In this document: positions 1 to 8,321 of the stretch, piece after piece | How positions within the stretch are numbered: the stretch's first letter is position 1 | Layout: each line of letters begins with the position of its first letter | DNA from: Bordetella parapertussis | Lineage (GTDB): Bacteria > Pseudomonadota > Gammaproteobacteria > Burkholderiales > Burkholderiaceae_D | Direction: 5' to 3' | DNA: 10,926 nt | NCBI GenBank assembly: GCA_945867725.1 | Contig: CAMBJI010000041.1 | Location: 1-10,926, forward strand | Notes under the pieces: model-generated | Database searches by the model: none | What the model was told of the DNA's origin: nothing | Seen by the model: only the letters and a program-made list of their open reading frames with translations | Made by a program: the position numbers and the translations under genes

Positions 1-1801
<1,801 letters not shown>

Positions 1802-1809
1802 GCAAACCA

Positions 1810-1813
1810 CTCC
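1810..1813 (-). promoter_or_regulatory. murC ribosome binding site
   Basis: GGAG on the minus strand lies 8 nt before the murC ATG at 1801, inside the inserted spacer. It supports 1801 as the start rather than the GTG at 1879 or the relic ATG at 1923. Confidence 0.6.
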
Positions 1814-1834
1814 ACACGCATAACCGTATTTGCC

Positions 1835-1887
1835 GGCGGCTTCGGCTTCGCCGCCAAGGGACAAGCGCAGCGTGACCACGCTGCTTG
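1835..1887. repeat. Pair of inverted repeats in the murG-murC spacer
   Basis: The spacer holds two potential hairpins. One has arms CAAG plus CAGCGTG (1862-1865 and 1868-1874) and CACGCTG plus CTTG (1877-1887), with a 2-nt loop and a 2-nt bulge. A perfect 8-bp version, GCAGCGTG/CACGCTGC, sits at 1867-1884. The other has arms GGCGGC (1835-1840) and GCCGCC (1850-1855) around a 9-nt loop. An alternative outer pairing, GCCAAG (1853-1858) with CTTGGC (1884-1889), encloses the first hairpin. No T-run follows in the murC direction, so these do not look like a terminator. They could slow or pause ribosomes between murG and murC, or be remains of a palindromic intergenic repeat (inference). Confidence 0.55.
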
Positions 1888-1923
1888 GCCCACAAAATGT
1901 ATGTGTTTGACTTTATGCTTCAT
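1888..1923 (-). repeat. Second copy of the first 12 murC codons
   Basis: This 36-nt segment encodes [12 protein letters not shown], identical to the first 12 residues of MurC at 1766-1801. The two copies differ at 7 of 36 bases. All seven are third-position silent changes: codons 3 CAT/CAC, 4 AAA/AAG, 5 GTC/GTT, 7 CAC/CAT, 8 ATA/ATT, 9 CAT/CAC and 10 TTT/TTC. Similarity ends sharply after the GGC codon. This upstream copy overlaps the murG stop in ATGA, the arrangement used at other junctions of the cluster, so it probably marks the older murC start (inference). Confidence 0.9.
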
Positions 1924-2993
1924 GATCTTCCAAGCTCTTCCAACACGAGCGCAATCGCTTCATTCGCATCACGCCTTCCCTGCGCATACGCGGCTTCAGC
2001 CATTTGCAGGCAGCGTTCGCGCGTCAGTGTCTGCAACAAGGTGGCGAGCGTGTCTGGCTTCAAGTCCGGCTGCGGCATGTGAATACCCGCCTGTCCTTTT
2101 TCCATCCACTGCGCGTTATTGCGTTGATGCGATGTGGTCGACACCACCAGCGGCACGAGAACACTAGCCACGCCAGCTGCACATAATTCCGTAACCGTAA
2201 TCGCACCGGCACGGCAAATCACCAGATCAGCCGCTGCATAGCGCGCAGCCATGTCATCAATAAAGTCCACCACCTCGGCATCGATACCTGCCTTTGCATA
2301 GCTGTCCTTTAATACAGCAATGTGAGCCCGGCCCGATTGATGCACGATGCGGGGTCGCTGCTCAGCAGGCAGTTTTGCAATGGCTGCGGGCACCACTTCA
2401 TTCAAAATCTTCGCGCCTAAACTGCCGCCAATAATCAGCACATTCAGCGGACCCGATCGTGCGCGATAACGTTCAGCTGGCGCGGGCAGCTGACTGATTT
2501 CACGGCGCACCGGATTACCGGTGACTTGCGCCTTACCGCCGGCCGCTGTCGCTTCGGCATCAAAACCAAATAAAATTTTTCTCGCGAACGGTAGCAAAGC
2601 CTTGTTTGACATTAGCAGCGCAGCATCGGCATTCATCAGTGCCAACGGCTTGCCCAACAAAGCAGCCATCAAACCACCCGGCACAGTCACATAACCGCCC
2701 ATACCGAGCACCACATCGGGTGCACGCGAACGAAGAATCGCTCTGCAGCGCAAAAAGCCTGCCGCGAGTTTGAAAACACCGGTCACCGTGTGCATCACAC
2801 CTTTGCCACGCAAACCACTGAAATCAATCGCATCGAATGCAAGGCCATGACGTGGCACGATCTCCGCCTCCATACCGCGCTGTGTGCCCAACCACGACAC
2901 CTGCCAGCCACGCGCACGCATGGTGTCAGCGATCGCAAGGCCAGGGAAAATATGCCCGCCCGTACCCGCTGCCATAACCATGAGATGCTTCAT
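1920..2993 (-). CDS. murG: UDP-GlcNAc:undecaprenyl-PP-MurNAc-pentapeptide GlcNAc transferase MurG
   Basis: MurG moves GlcNAc from UDP-GlcNAc to lipid I to make lipid II, on the inner face of the cytoplasmic membrane. The protein has 357 residues, normal for the family. The N-terminal domain shows the glycine loop MAAGTGGHIFPG (7-18) and GMGGYVTVPGGLMA (97-110). The C-terminal GT-B domain shows GGSLGA (189-194), QSGRAH (219-224), CRAGAITVTEL (260-270) and TSHQRNNAQWME (287-298). The segment after the donor loop reads LMNADAALLMSN (119-130), where the E. coli protein has a HEQN motif. I believe this is a lineage variant but cannot confirm it. The ATG at 2993 has a perfect GGAGG 6 nt upstream. 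That start cassette is a 20-bp repeat of the ftsW end 101 bp away, so murG is separated from ftsW by an unusual spacer. Its stop overlaps the ATG of the short ORF before murC. Confidence 0.96.
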   Translation of the reverse strand: MKHLMVMAAGTGGHIFPGLAIADTMRARGWQVSWLGTQRGMEAEIVPRHGLAFDAIDFSGLRGKGVMHTVTGVFKLAAGFLRCRAILRSRAPDVVLGMGGYVTVPGGLMAALLGKPLALMNADAALLMSNKALLPFARKILFGFDAEATAAGGKAQVTGNPVRREISQLPAPAERYRARSGPLNVLIIGGSLGAKILNEVVPAAIAKLPAEQRPRIVHQSGRAHIAVLKDSYAKAGIDAEVVDFIDDMAARYAAADLVICRAGAITVTELCAAGVASVLVPLVVSTTSHQRNNAQWMEKGQAGIHMPQPDLKPDTLATLLQTLTRERCLQMAEAAYAQGRRDANEAIALVLEELGRS

Positions 2994-3009
2994 GCGCGGC
3001 CTCCGCGCA
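2990..3009 (-). repeat. 20-bp direct repeat, murG-proximal copy (SD and ATGA cassette)
   Basis: The plus-strand bases tcatgcgcggcctccgcgca occur here and again, identically, at 3091-3110, exactly 101 bp apart; both flanks diverge at the first base outside. On the minus strand the unit contains GGAGG (3004-3000), 6 nt and then ATGA, so it is a whole start cassette. It forms a small hairpin: 7-bp arms 2993-2999 and 3003-3009, with a 3-nt loop. The murG ATG begins in the stem. Confidence 0.92.
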
Positions 3010-3031
3010 ATAAAGCGTTCTGGCTCCGGCC

Positions 3032-3047
3032 GGACGCTGACGCGTCC
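3032..3047. repeat. Inverted repeat with 6-bp arms in the ftsW-murG spacer
   Basis: GGACGC (3032-3037) and GCGTCC (3042-3047) flank a 4-nt loop, TGAC. A self-complementary CCGGCCGG (3026-3033) abuts it. It is one of three stem-loops packed into the spacer. No T-run follows in the murG direction, so a terminator role is not supported. Confidence 0.6.
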
Positions 3048-3048
3048 T

Positions 3049-3069
3049 TAACTTTGCTGCGCAAAGTTA
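3049..3069. repeat. Inverted repeat with perfect 9-bp arms in the ftsW-murG spacer
   Basis: TAACTTTGC (3049-3057) and GCAAAGTTA (3061-3069) are perfect inverted copies around a 3-nt loop. It lies between the large palindrome at the end of ftsW and the smaller repeat at 3032-3047. The string of hairpins resembles a palindromic intergenic repeat, but the family cannot be named from one copy. Confidence 0.7.
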
Positions 3070-3079
3070 GCCTGCACCG

Positions 3080-3124
3080 AAATAGAGTTCTCATGCGCGG
3101 CCTCCGCGCATGAGAACTCTATTT
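3080..3124. repeat. 45-bp palindrome (21-bp perfect arms) over the ftsW stop
   Basis: Bases 3080-3100 are the exact reverse complement of 3104-3124, with a 3-nt loop at 3101-3103. On the minus strand the stem covers the last codons of ftsW (from NRVLM onward). The loop region exposes GGAGG, and the far arm holds the ftsW stop and the ATG of the 34-codon ORF. Because NRVLMRGG is a credible native FtsW tail, the ftsW-side arm is probably original and the other arm an inverted copy of it. In mRNA it would be a very stable hairpin that hides the start codon until ribosomes reading ftsW melt it (inference). It lacks the U-tract of an intrinsic terminator; only a short ATTT follows. Confidence 0.93.
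3091..3110 (-). repeat. 20-bp direct repeat, ftsW-end copy (SD and ATGA cassette)
   Basis: This is the upstream copy of the cassette also found at 2990-3009. It encodes the FtsW C-terminal residues RGGRA and the stop, and supplies GGAGG plus the ATG at 3094. It also forms the centre of the 45-bp palindrome. The tight stop/start overlap here matches the other cluster junctions, so this was probably the original murG start site. Confidence 0.9.
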
Positions 3125-4299
3125 TCATAATCTATGCGCAACAAAATCGCGATGCCTATGCAATTAGTGACGATGCCGGATCCACCAAAACTCATCAGCG
3201 GTAACGTAAGTCCTTTGGTAGGCAGCAGTCCGAGATTGACGCCCATGTTGATGAAGGCCTGCACACCTATCCAGATACCGATGCCTTTAGCAACCAGACC
3301 AGCAAAGAATTTTTCAGTCGCAATAGCTTGTCTGCCGATGTCGAAAGCACGACGAACAATAAAGTAGAACAGGAAGGTAACCAGCAAGACACCAGCCAAT
3401 CCGAGTTCTTCGCCAATAACGGCCATTAGAAAATCGGTGTGCGCTTCGGGCAGATAGTGCAGTTTCTCGACGCTGCCACCCAAGCCAACGCCAAACAATT
3501 CACCGCGCCCGAAGGCAATCAGTGAATGCGAGAGCTGATAGGCCTTGCCGAGTACGTTGCCATCAGCCCAGGGGTCGAGATAGGCCGTCAGGCGCTCGCG
3601 ACGCCATGGCGAGAACAGGATGATGAGACTGAATACCGCGGCCAGGACACCTGCGATGCCGCCGAACCAGACGATATTGAATCCACCCAAAAACAAAATA
3701 CCCATCGCGATACAAACCACGACGCCGGCTGCACCCAAATCTGGCTGCAACATCAACAGACCACCGGCAAGTCCGACGGCACCGGCCATGGGCAGGAAGC
3801 CTTTGGTTAGTTTGTGCATGTATTGCTGCTTACGCACGGTGAAATCCGCAGCATAGATGACCATCATCAGCTTGAGTATTTCGGAAGGCTGCAGCCGCAG
3901 TGGCCCGATGCTGATCCAGCGACGTGCGCCGCCAGCGTCTTTACTGAGTCCGGGGATCAGTACCACGATCATCAGAAACAGCGCGCCCAGAAACAGATAC
4001 GGTGCGACTTTTTCCCATTGCTCTATCCGAATGCGGAAAGCGAGCAAACCGACGACAAGCCCAATAACAATATAGGCAGATTGCCGCATTAGAAAATAAT
4101 GACTTGATGCGTCCTTGTATTTCTTGGTTTCAGTGAGATTGATCGAGGCGGAGTAGACCATCACCAAACCAATCAGCAGCAACAACATAGTCACCCAAAC
4201 CAGCGCCTGATCGTACTCGAGCATGCTCGAGCGCTGCCCCAACTTCAGCTCGGCATTGTTCTGCTCACTATCACCGAAAAATGGCAGTGTCATCTTCAT
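3091..4299 (-). CDS. ftsW: Septal peptidoglycan glycan polymerase FtsW (SEDS family)
   Basis: FtsW polymerises lipid II into glycan strands at the division site together with FtsI. The protein has 402 residues, with a short cytoplasmic N-terminus and about ten hydrophobic membrane segments (the first near 33-53). SEDS motifs are present: [21 protein letters not shown] (123-143), LQPDLGAA (184-191), the large extracellular stretch with [15 protein letters not shown] (262-276), [19 protein letters not shown] (282-300) holding the catalytic Asp at 289, and [18 protein letters not shown] (358-375). The C-terminus reads [16 protein letters not shown]. The ATG at 4299 overlaps the murD stop as ATGA with GAGG 7 nt upstream; an ATG two codons on (4293) is a weaker choice. 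Its last codons lie inside a 45-bp palindrome and include the SD of the next ORF. Confidence 0.97.
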   Translation of the reverse strand: MKMTLPFFGDSEQNNAELKLGQRSSMLEYDQALVWVTMLLLLIGLVMVYSASINLTETKKYKDASSHYFLMRQSAYIVIGLVVGLLAFRIRIEQWEKVAPYLFLGALFLMIVVLIPGLSKDAGGARRWISIGPLRLQPSEILKLMMVIYAADFTVRKQQYMHKLTKGFLPMAGAVGLAGGLLMLQPDLGAAGVVVCIAMGILFLGGFNIVWFGGIAGVLAAVFSLIILFSPWRRERLTAYLDPWADGNVLGKAYQLSHSLIAFGRGELFGVGLGGSVEKLHYLPEAHTDFLMAVIGEELGLAGVLLVTFLFYFIVRRAFDIGRQAIATEKFFAGLVAKGIGIWIGVQAFINMGVNLGLLPTKGLTLPLMSFGGSGIVTNCIGIAILLRIDYENRVLMRGGRA

Positions 4300-5783
4300 G
4301 CCAGCACCTCACCGCGGCTGGCAGCCAATTCATGGACCGCGTCTGCAAACACCTGCGCGCGATGCGCATAGTCTTTAAACATGTCGAAGCTTGCGCATGC
4401 GGGAGATAACAAAACGGTGTCGCCTTCGCTTGCGATTTCTGCGGCACGTTGCACGGCCTGCTCCAGCGTCCAGCAATCCGTGAGTGTGACCCCAGTATCA
4501 GCCAGTGCTGCGCGAATGGCGGGACCGTCACGGCCAATCAGCATCACTGCGCGCACATGGTGTTTTACTGCAGCTGCCAGCGGCGCGAAATCCTGACCTT
4601 TGCCATCACCGCCTGCCACAAGAATCAGATGAGGACTTTCGCTTTGTGCCAAGCCTTCGATCGCAGCGACAGTCGCACCCACATTCGTGCCTTTGCTGTC
4701 ATCGACATAATCAACACCGCCAACCGTGGCAATCAGCTCAACGCGATGTGGCTCGCCGCGATACTGACGCGCCGCATGCAGCAAGGGGGCCAGTGACAAT
4801 CCAATGGCGCGGCAGAGTGCAAGTGCCGCCAACACATTGGTCGCATTGTGCTGACCGCGAATTTTTAGTGCATCGGCAGGCATGAGCCGGTTCATGAACA
4901 ACTCGGTCTCGACTGCGGCCTTGCCACGCTTTTTCTTTTCACCTTCTTCGGTGCTGACCGCCAGCATCAGCCATTGCATGCCGTGCTCAGTCGACAAACC
5001 TAAACTGTCAGCCTCTGCCGGAAGATCGGTACCAAAACTGACGCAATGAGCTTTCGGGCTAACCATCTTGATGCTACGCACATCATTGCGATTAAGTACA
5101 CGAACAGTATCAGGGCCGAAGATACGAGCTTTGGCATCAGCATAGGCATTCATGTCGCCATGCCAGTCGAGATGATCTTGCGTGATATTGAGTACGGTTG
5201 CCGCATCCGCATTAAGGCTGAATGTGGTGAACAACTGAAAGCTGGACAACTCCAGTACCCAGCACTGCGGCAGTTCGTCGTTTGCAATCGCATCGCGCAA
5301 TACATCCAGCGCAGCCGGACTAATGTTTCCAGCGACTTTTACAGACAAACCTGCAGCACGGCACAACTGCCCGGTGAGACTAGTCACCGTAGTTTTGCCG
5401 TTGGTGCCGGTGATAGCGATGATCTTGGGCTCGTAATCACGCTCGGCCTTCAATGCAGCGAGGGCTTGCGCGAAGAGTTCGATTTCACCCCAGACTGGAA
5501 TATTCTTTTCCTGTGCTACGGGCAAGACTGCGGCGAGCTCATTGTTTGGCGACAGACCTGGACTGACAGCTACCAGATCCACGCCCTCAAGCAAGGCGGC
5601 ATTAAATTCACCGCCGATAAATTCCACCTGCGGACAAGCTTCTTTGAGTGAAGACAAACGTTCAGGACCAGGACGCGTATCGGCTACGCGCAAACGTGCA
5701 CCGGCCTGCGCAAGCCAGAGCGCCATCGCCAGACCGGATTCACCGAGTCCAAGCACCAATACCTGTTTGTTCTGATAGTCCAT
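4296..5783 (-). CDS. murD: UDP-N-acetylmuramoyl-L-alanine--D-glutamate ligase MurD
   Basis: MurD adds D-Glu to UDP-MurNAc-L-Ala in the cytoplasm. The protein has 495 residues, longer than the roughly 440 of E. coli MurD. It has the N-terminal Rossmann start [13 protein letters not shown] (8-20), VSPGLSPNN (73-81), the ATP loop ITGTNGKTT (124-132), LELSSFQL (177-184), [12 protein letters not shown] (198-209), the domain-3 entry GEPHRVEL (343-350), DDSKGTN (361-367) and [15 protein letters not shown] (458-472). The extra length includes a lysine-rich charged insertion around 275-300 ([16 protein letters not shown]), between the ATPase motifs and the domain-3 motifs. The ATG at 5783 lies 5 nt after the mraY stop. 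The Shine-Dalgarno is weak here, which is unusual for this cluster, so coupling to mraY may matter. The stop overlaps ftsW as ATGA. Confidence 0.97.
   Translation of the reverse strand: MDYQNKQVLVLGLGESGLAMALWLAQAGARLRVADTRPGPERLSSLKEACPQVEFIGGEFNAALLEGVDLVAVSPGLSPNNELAAVLPVAQEKNIPVWGEIELFAQALAALKAERDYEPKIIAITGTNGKTTVTSLTGQLCRAAGLSVKVAGNISPAALDVLRDAIANDELPQCWVLELSSFQLFTTFSLNADAATVLNITQDHLDWHGDMNAYADAKARIFGPDTVRVLNRNDVRSIKMVSPKAHCVSFGTDLPAEADSLGLSTEHGMQWLMLAVSTEEGEKKKRGKAAVETELFMNRLMPADALKIRGQHNATNVLAALALCRAIGLSLAPLLHAARQYRGEPHRVELIATVGGVDYVDDSKGTNVGATVAAIEGLAQSESPHLILVAGGDGKGQDFAPLAAAVKHHVRAVMLIGRDGPAIRAALADTGVTLTDCWTLEQAVQRAAEIASEGDTVLLSPACASFDMFKDYAHRAQVFADAVHELAASRGEVLA
4307..4310 (-). promoter_or_regulatory. 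ftsW ribosome binding site inside murD
   Basis: GAGG lies 7 nt upstream of the ftsW ATG at 4299, within the last murD codons (GEVLA and stop). It favours 4299 over the in-frame ATG at 4293. Confidence 0.6.
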
Positions 5784-5788
5784 ATTGT

Positions 5789-6958
5789 TTATCGCAACTT
5801 CAAGCTCGATAACCCGACCAGTACCAGCATCATCGTGATGATCCAGAAACGCACGACGACCTGCGTTTCTTTCCAGCCTTTTTGTTCGAAGTGATGATGC
5901 AGAGGTGCCATCAGCAGTACGCGTTTCCCAACCCCGGTGCGCATCTTGGTGTATTTGAAATAAGCCACCTGTAGCATCACCGATAAAGTTTCAACGACAA
6001 ACACACCGCCCATGATGAAGAGCACGATCTCCTGCCGAACAATGACGGCAATCGTGCCCAAGGCACCACCGAGTGCTAGTGCGCCAACATCACCCATGAA
6101 GACCTGCGCGGGGTAGGCGTTAAACCACAAAAACGCCAGGCCAGCACCGGCCATCGCACCGCAAAAAATCAGTAACTCGCCGGCACCCGGTATATGCGGA
6201 ATCAGAAGATATTTCGAATACGTCGCGCTGCCTGTGAGATACGCAAATAATCCCAATCCCGAACCCACCATCACCGTGGGCATGATGGCCAGACCATCCA
6301 GACCATCGGTGAGATTCACCGCGTTACTGGTGCCGACAATCACAAAATAGGTGAGCGCAATAAAGCCCCAAACACCGAGCGGATAAGTAATAGTTTTGAA
6401 GAACGGCACAATCAAATCCGTCTTGGGAGGCAATTCCATTGCGAAGCCGGATTGCACCCACTCGGTAAACAAAGCCCAGACTTTGAGATTAGTGGGACCC
6501 GACACCGAGAACGCGAGATAGAACGCCGCAAGCAATCCAATCACCGACTGCCACAAATATTTCTCGCGCGAGGCCATGCCATTGGGATCTTTGAAAACAA
6601 CCTTGCGGTAGTCATCAACCCAACCAATGACACCAAAACCTAGCGTAACGATCAATACGGGCCAAATGAAACGATTACTCAAATCACCCCACAACAAAGT
6701 GGAAACAGCAATACCAATCAAGATCAACGCGCCACCCATGGTGGGTGTACCGGATTTAATTAGATGCGTTTGCGGACCATCGGTACGCACTGCCTGACCG
6801 ACCTTGAGCGTCGTGAGCATACGAATGACGGCCGGACCAGCGATGAGGCCGATCAGCAAAGCCGTCAGCGTCGCAAACACCGCGCGGAAGGTAATGAAGT
6901 TGAAGACCCGCAGTGCGCCGATCTGATCCTGAAAATGTTGGGCGAGCCAGAGCAGCAT
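5789..6958 (-). CDS. mraY: Phospho-N-acetylmuramoyl-pentapeptide-transferase MraY
   Basis: MraY transfers phospho-MurNAc-pentapeptide to undecaprenyl phosphate, forming lipid I in the cytoplasmic membrane. The protein has 389 residues, typical of betaproteobacterial MraY and slightly longer than the 360 of E. coli. It is hydrophobic throughout, consistent with ten membrane helices. Family motifs seen are KSGTPTMGG (68-76), the Asp pair in WVDDYRK (113-119), [13 protein letters not shown] (212-224), [17 protein letters not shown] (278-294) and the histidine cluster MAPLHHHFE (350-358). The segment 150-190 holds extra polar residues ([15 protein letters not shown]) between helices. The ATG at 6958 follows the murF stop by 1 nt, with GGGAGG 8 nt upstream inside murF. 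murD begins 5 nt after its stop. Confidence 0.98.
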   Translation of the reverse strand: MLLWLAQHFQDQIGALRVFNFITFRAVFATLTALLIGLIAGPAVIRMLTTLKVGQAVRTDGPQTHLIKSGTPTMGGALILIGIAVSTLLWGDLSNRFIWPVLIVTLGFGVIGWVDDYRKVVFKDPNGMASREKYLWQSVIGLLAAFYLAFSVSGPTNLKVWALFTEWVQSGFAMELPPKTDLIVPFFKTITYPLGVWGFIALTYFVIVGTSNAVNLTDGLDGLAIMPTVMVGSGLGLFAYLTGSATYSKYLLIPHIPGAGELLIFCGAMAGAGLAFLWFNAYPAQVFMGDVGALALGGALGTIAVIVRQEIVLFIMGGVFVVETLSVMLQVAYFKYTKMRTGVGKRVLLMAPLHHHFEQKGWKETQVVVRFWIITMMLVLVGLSSLKLR

Positions 6959-6959
6959 G

Positions 6960-8321
6960 TCAGTGGCCTCCCACGTTTTGTCCGGTCAGATGACTGACTA
7001 CACGTTCCATTTGCATGAAACGCGAGCCCTTGACCAGTATGCTGGCACCGGCGGGTACGCCGGTGATCTCTGCGGTGAGTTTGTCCATGTCGTCAAAATG
7101 CACGGCACCCTGACCGAACGCTTGTGTCGCGTGACGTGCCAGTATGCCGAGGGTAAACAGGCGATCGATGTGATGCGACTGCGCATAAGCACCGATCTCT
7201 TCGTGAAATGCAATGCCTTCGCTGCCAACTTCACCCATGTCACCCAACACCAGCGTGCGGGGTGCGGGCGCGGCGGCCAGTACATCAATCGCGGCACGCA
7301 CGGAGTCGGGATTGGCGTTGTAGGTGTCATCAATCACCAAGGAACCGTTGGCCGCTGTCTTGCGCTGCAATCTTCCGGCAACCGGTGCGAAACTCTCGAG
7401 ACCGCGCGCGATATGGTCAGCATCAATACCGACTGACATCGCAGCCGCACAGGCAGCGAGCGCATTGCGTACGTTATGCACACCGGCAGCAGACAACTGA
7501 ACCTTGAATTGCATATCCGGTGTGCTGATGGTGATCAGGCTGCCGAAATCTTCCACCTGCCATTGCGCGCTGATGTCGCATGAAGCACTCAGACCAAAGG
7601 TGTGCACCGTGCGCGTGCCGGCATAGCCCTGCCAAAGCGATGTGTATTCCTCATCACCGGGGAAGATCGCAGAACCTGCGTCACCCAGTCCGCGAATCAC
7701 GGCACCATTTTCTTCGGCGACAGCAGCAACGCTGGCCATGAATTCTTGATGCTCGCGCTGCGCGTTGTTGACCAAGCCAACGGTGGGTTCGGCAATCTCG
7801 GTCAGACGCGCGATTTCACCGGGATGATTCATACCCATTTCGATCACGGCAGCACGATGTTGTGCTTCAAGTCGAAACAGAGTGAGTGGCACGCCGATTT
7901 CATTATTCAAATTACCGCGGGTCGACAAGTAATTATCCTGTCCATACGCCGCTGCAAAAATCGACGCGATCATTTCCTTCACCGTCGTCTTGCCATTGCT
8001 GCCCGTGACGCCCACCACAGGTATCGCGAAACGCCGACGCCAGACTTGCGCGATCTGTCCGAGTGCGTGACGGGTATCGGGCACGATTAGCGCGGGCAAC
8101 GAAAAATCATCCGGCACACGCTCGGCCACGACCGCCGCAGCACCACGAGTAGCAACTTGCGATAAAAAATCATGGGCATCGAAACGTTCGCCCCGCAATG
8201 CCACGAACAGATTACCGGCAGAGACAGTCTGACTATTAGTCGAAACGCCTGTGAATTGTGCGGGTGCTGTCATGCGCGCACCGGCAATCGAAGGCAACAG
8301 ATCAGCAAGGCTTGCTTGCAT
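6960..8321 (-). CDS. murF: UDP-N-acetylmuramoyl-tripeptide--D-alanyl-D-alanine ligase MurF
   Basis: MurF adds D-Ala-D-Ala, made by Ddl, to the UDP-MurNAc-tripeptide and so completes the pentapeptide precursor. The protein has 453 residues, a standard length. Motifs are the substrate loop STNSQTV (27-33) and [14 protein letters not shown] (39-52), the ATP loop [10 protein letters not shown] (104-113), the stretch [11 protein letters not shown] (137-147), [10 protein letters not shown] (161-170), [10 protein letters not shown] (185-194), [13 protein letters not shown] (278-290) and [10 protein letters not shown] (331-340). The ATG at 8321 shares one base with the murE stop (TGATG) and has GGAGG 6 nt upstream inside murE, so translation is probably coupled. 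Its own C-terminus, GGH and stop, encodes the SD of mraY. Confidence 0.98.
   Translation of the reverse strand: MQASLADLLPSIAGARMTAPAQFTGVSTNSQTVSAGNLFVALRGERFDAHDFLSQVATRGAAAVVAERVPDDFSLPALIVPDTRHALGQIAQVWRRRFAIPVVGVTGSNGKTTVKEMIASIFAAAYGQDNYLSTRGNLNNEIGVPLTLFRLEAQHRAAVIEMGMNHPGEIARLTEIAEPTVGLVNNAQREHQEFMASVAAVAEENGAVIRGLGDAGSAIFPGDEEYTSLWQGYAGTRTVHTFGLSASCDISAQWQVEDFGSLITISTPDMQFKVQLSAAGVHNVRNALAACAAAMSVGIDADHIARGLESFAPVAGRLQRKTAANGSLVIDDTYNANPDSVRAAIDVLAAAPAPRTLVLGDMGEVGSEGIAFHEEIGAYAQSHHIDRLFTLGILARHATQAFGQGAVHFDDMDKLTAEITGVPAGASILVKGSRFMQMERVVSHLTGQNVGGH
6967..6972 (-). promoter_or_regulatory. mraY ribosome binding site inside murF
   Basis: GGGAGG lies 8 nt before the mraY ATG and is encoded by the MurF C-terminal codons for GGH. 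This strong match fixes the mraY start at 6958. Confidence 0.7.

Larger units (their letters stand above)
2990..3094 (-). other. Short ORF (34 codons) in the ftsW-murG spacer, coupled at both ends
   Basis: The ATG at 3094-3092 overlaps the ftsW stop as ATGA and has GGAGG (3105-3101) 6 nt upstream. The frame reads 34 codons, starting [20 protein letters not shown] and ending LLRGGRA. It stops at TGA 2992-2990, which overlaps the murG ATG as ATGA. Its last five residues and stop (RGGRA) repeat the FtsW C-terminus because the 20-bp SD-ATGA cassette is duplicated. The strength of its start signals means it is likely translated. The peptide is basic and I do not recognise a family. It may be a coupling relay between ftsW and murG, or a passenger within a small insertion. 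I treat it as a possible leader, not an established gene. Confidence 0.4.

Noticed and set aside
1802..1879. Longer murC start at GTG 1879, adding 26 residues
   Set aside because: The added residues lie in the inserted spacer and do not look like MurC. The ATG at 1801 gives a complete MurC N-terminus with a good GGAG at 8 nt.
2994..3090. Internal promoter for murG in the spacer
   Set aside because: I could not find a -35/-10 pair with sensible spacing reading toward murG; the sequence is taken up by hairpins.
3032..3124. Rho-independent terminator between ftsW and murG
   Set aside because: The stems are strong, but none is followed by a T-run in the direction of transcription, and the essential murG, murC and ddl genes lie downstream in tight linkage.
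5046..5651. Plus-strand open frame of 201 codons
   Set aside because: It is antisense to the core of murD, with no motif or convincing start signal of its own.
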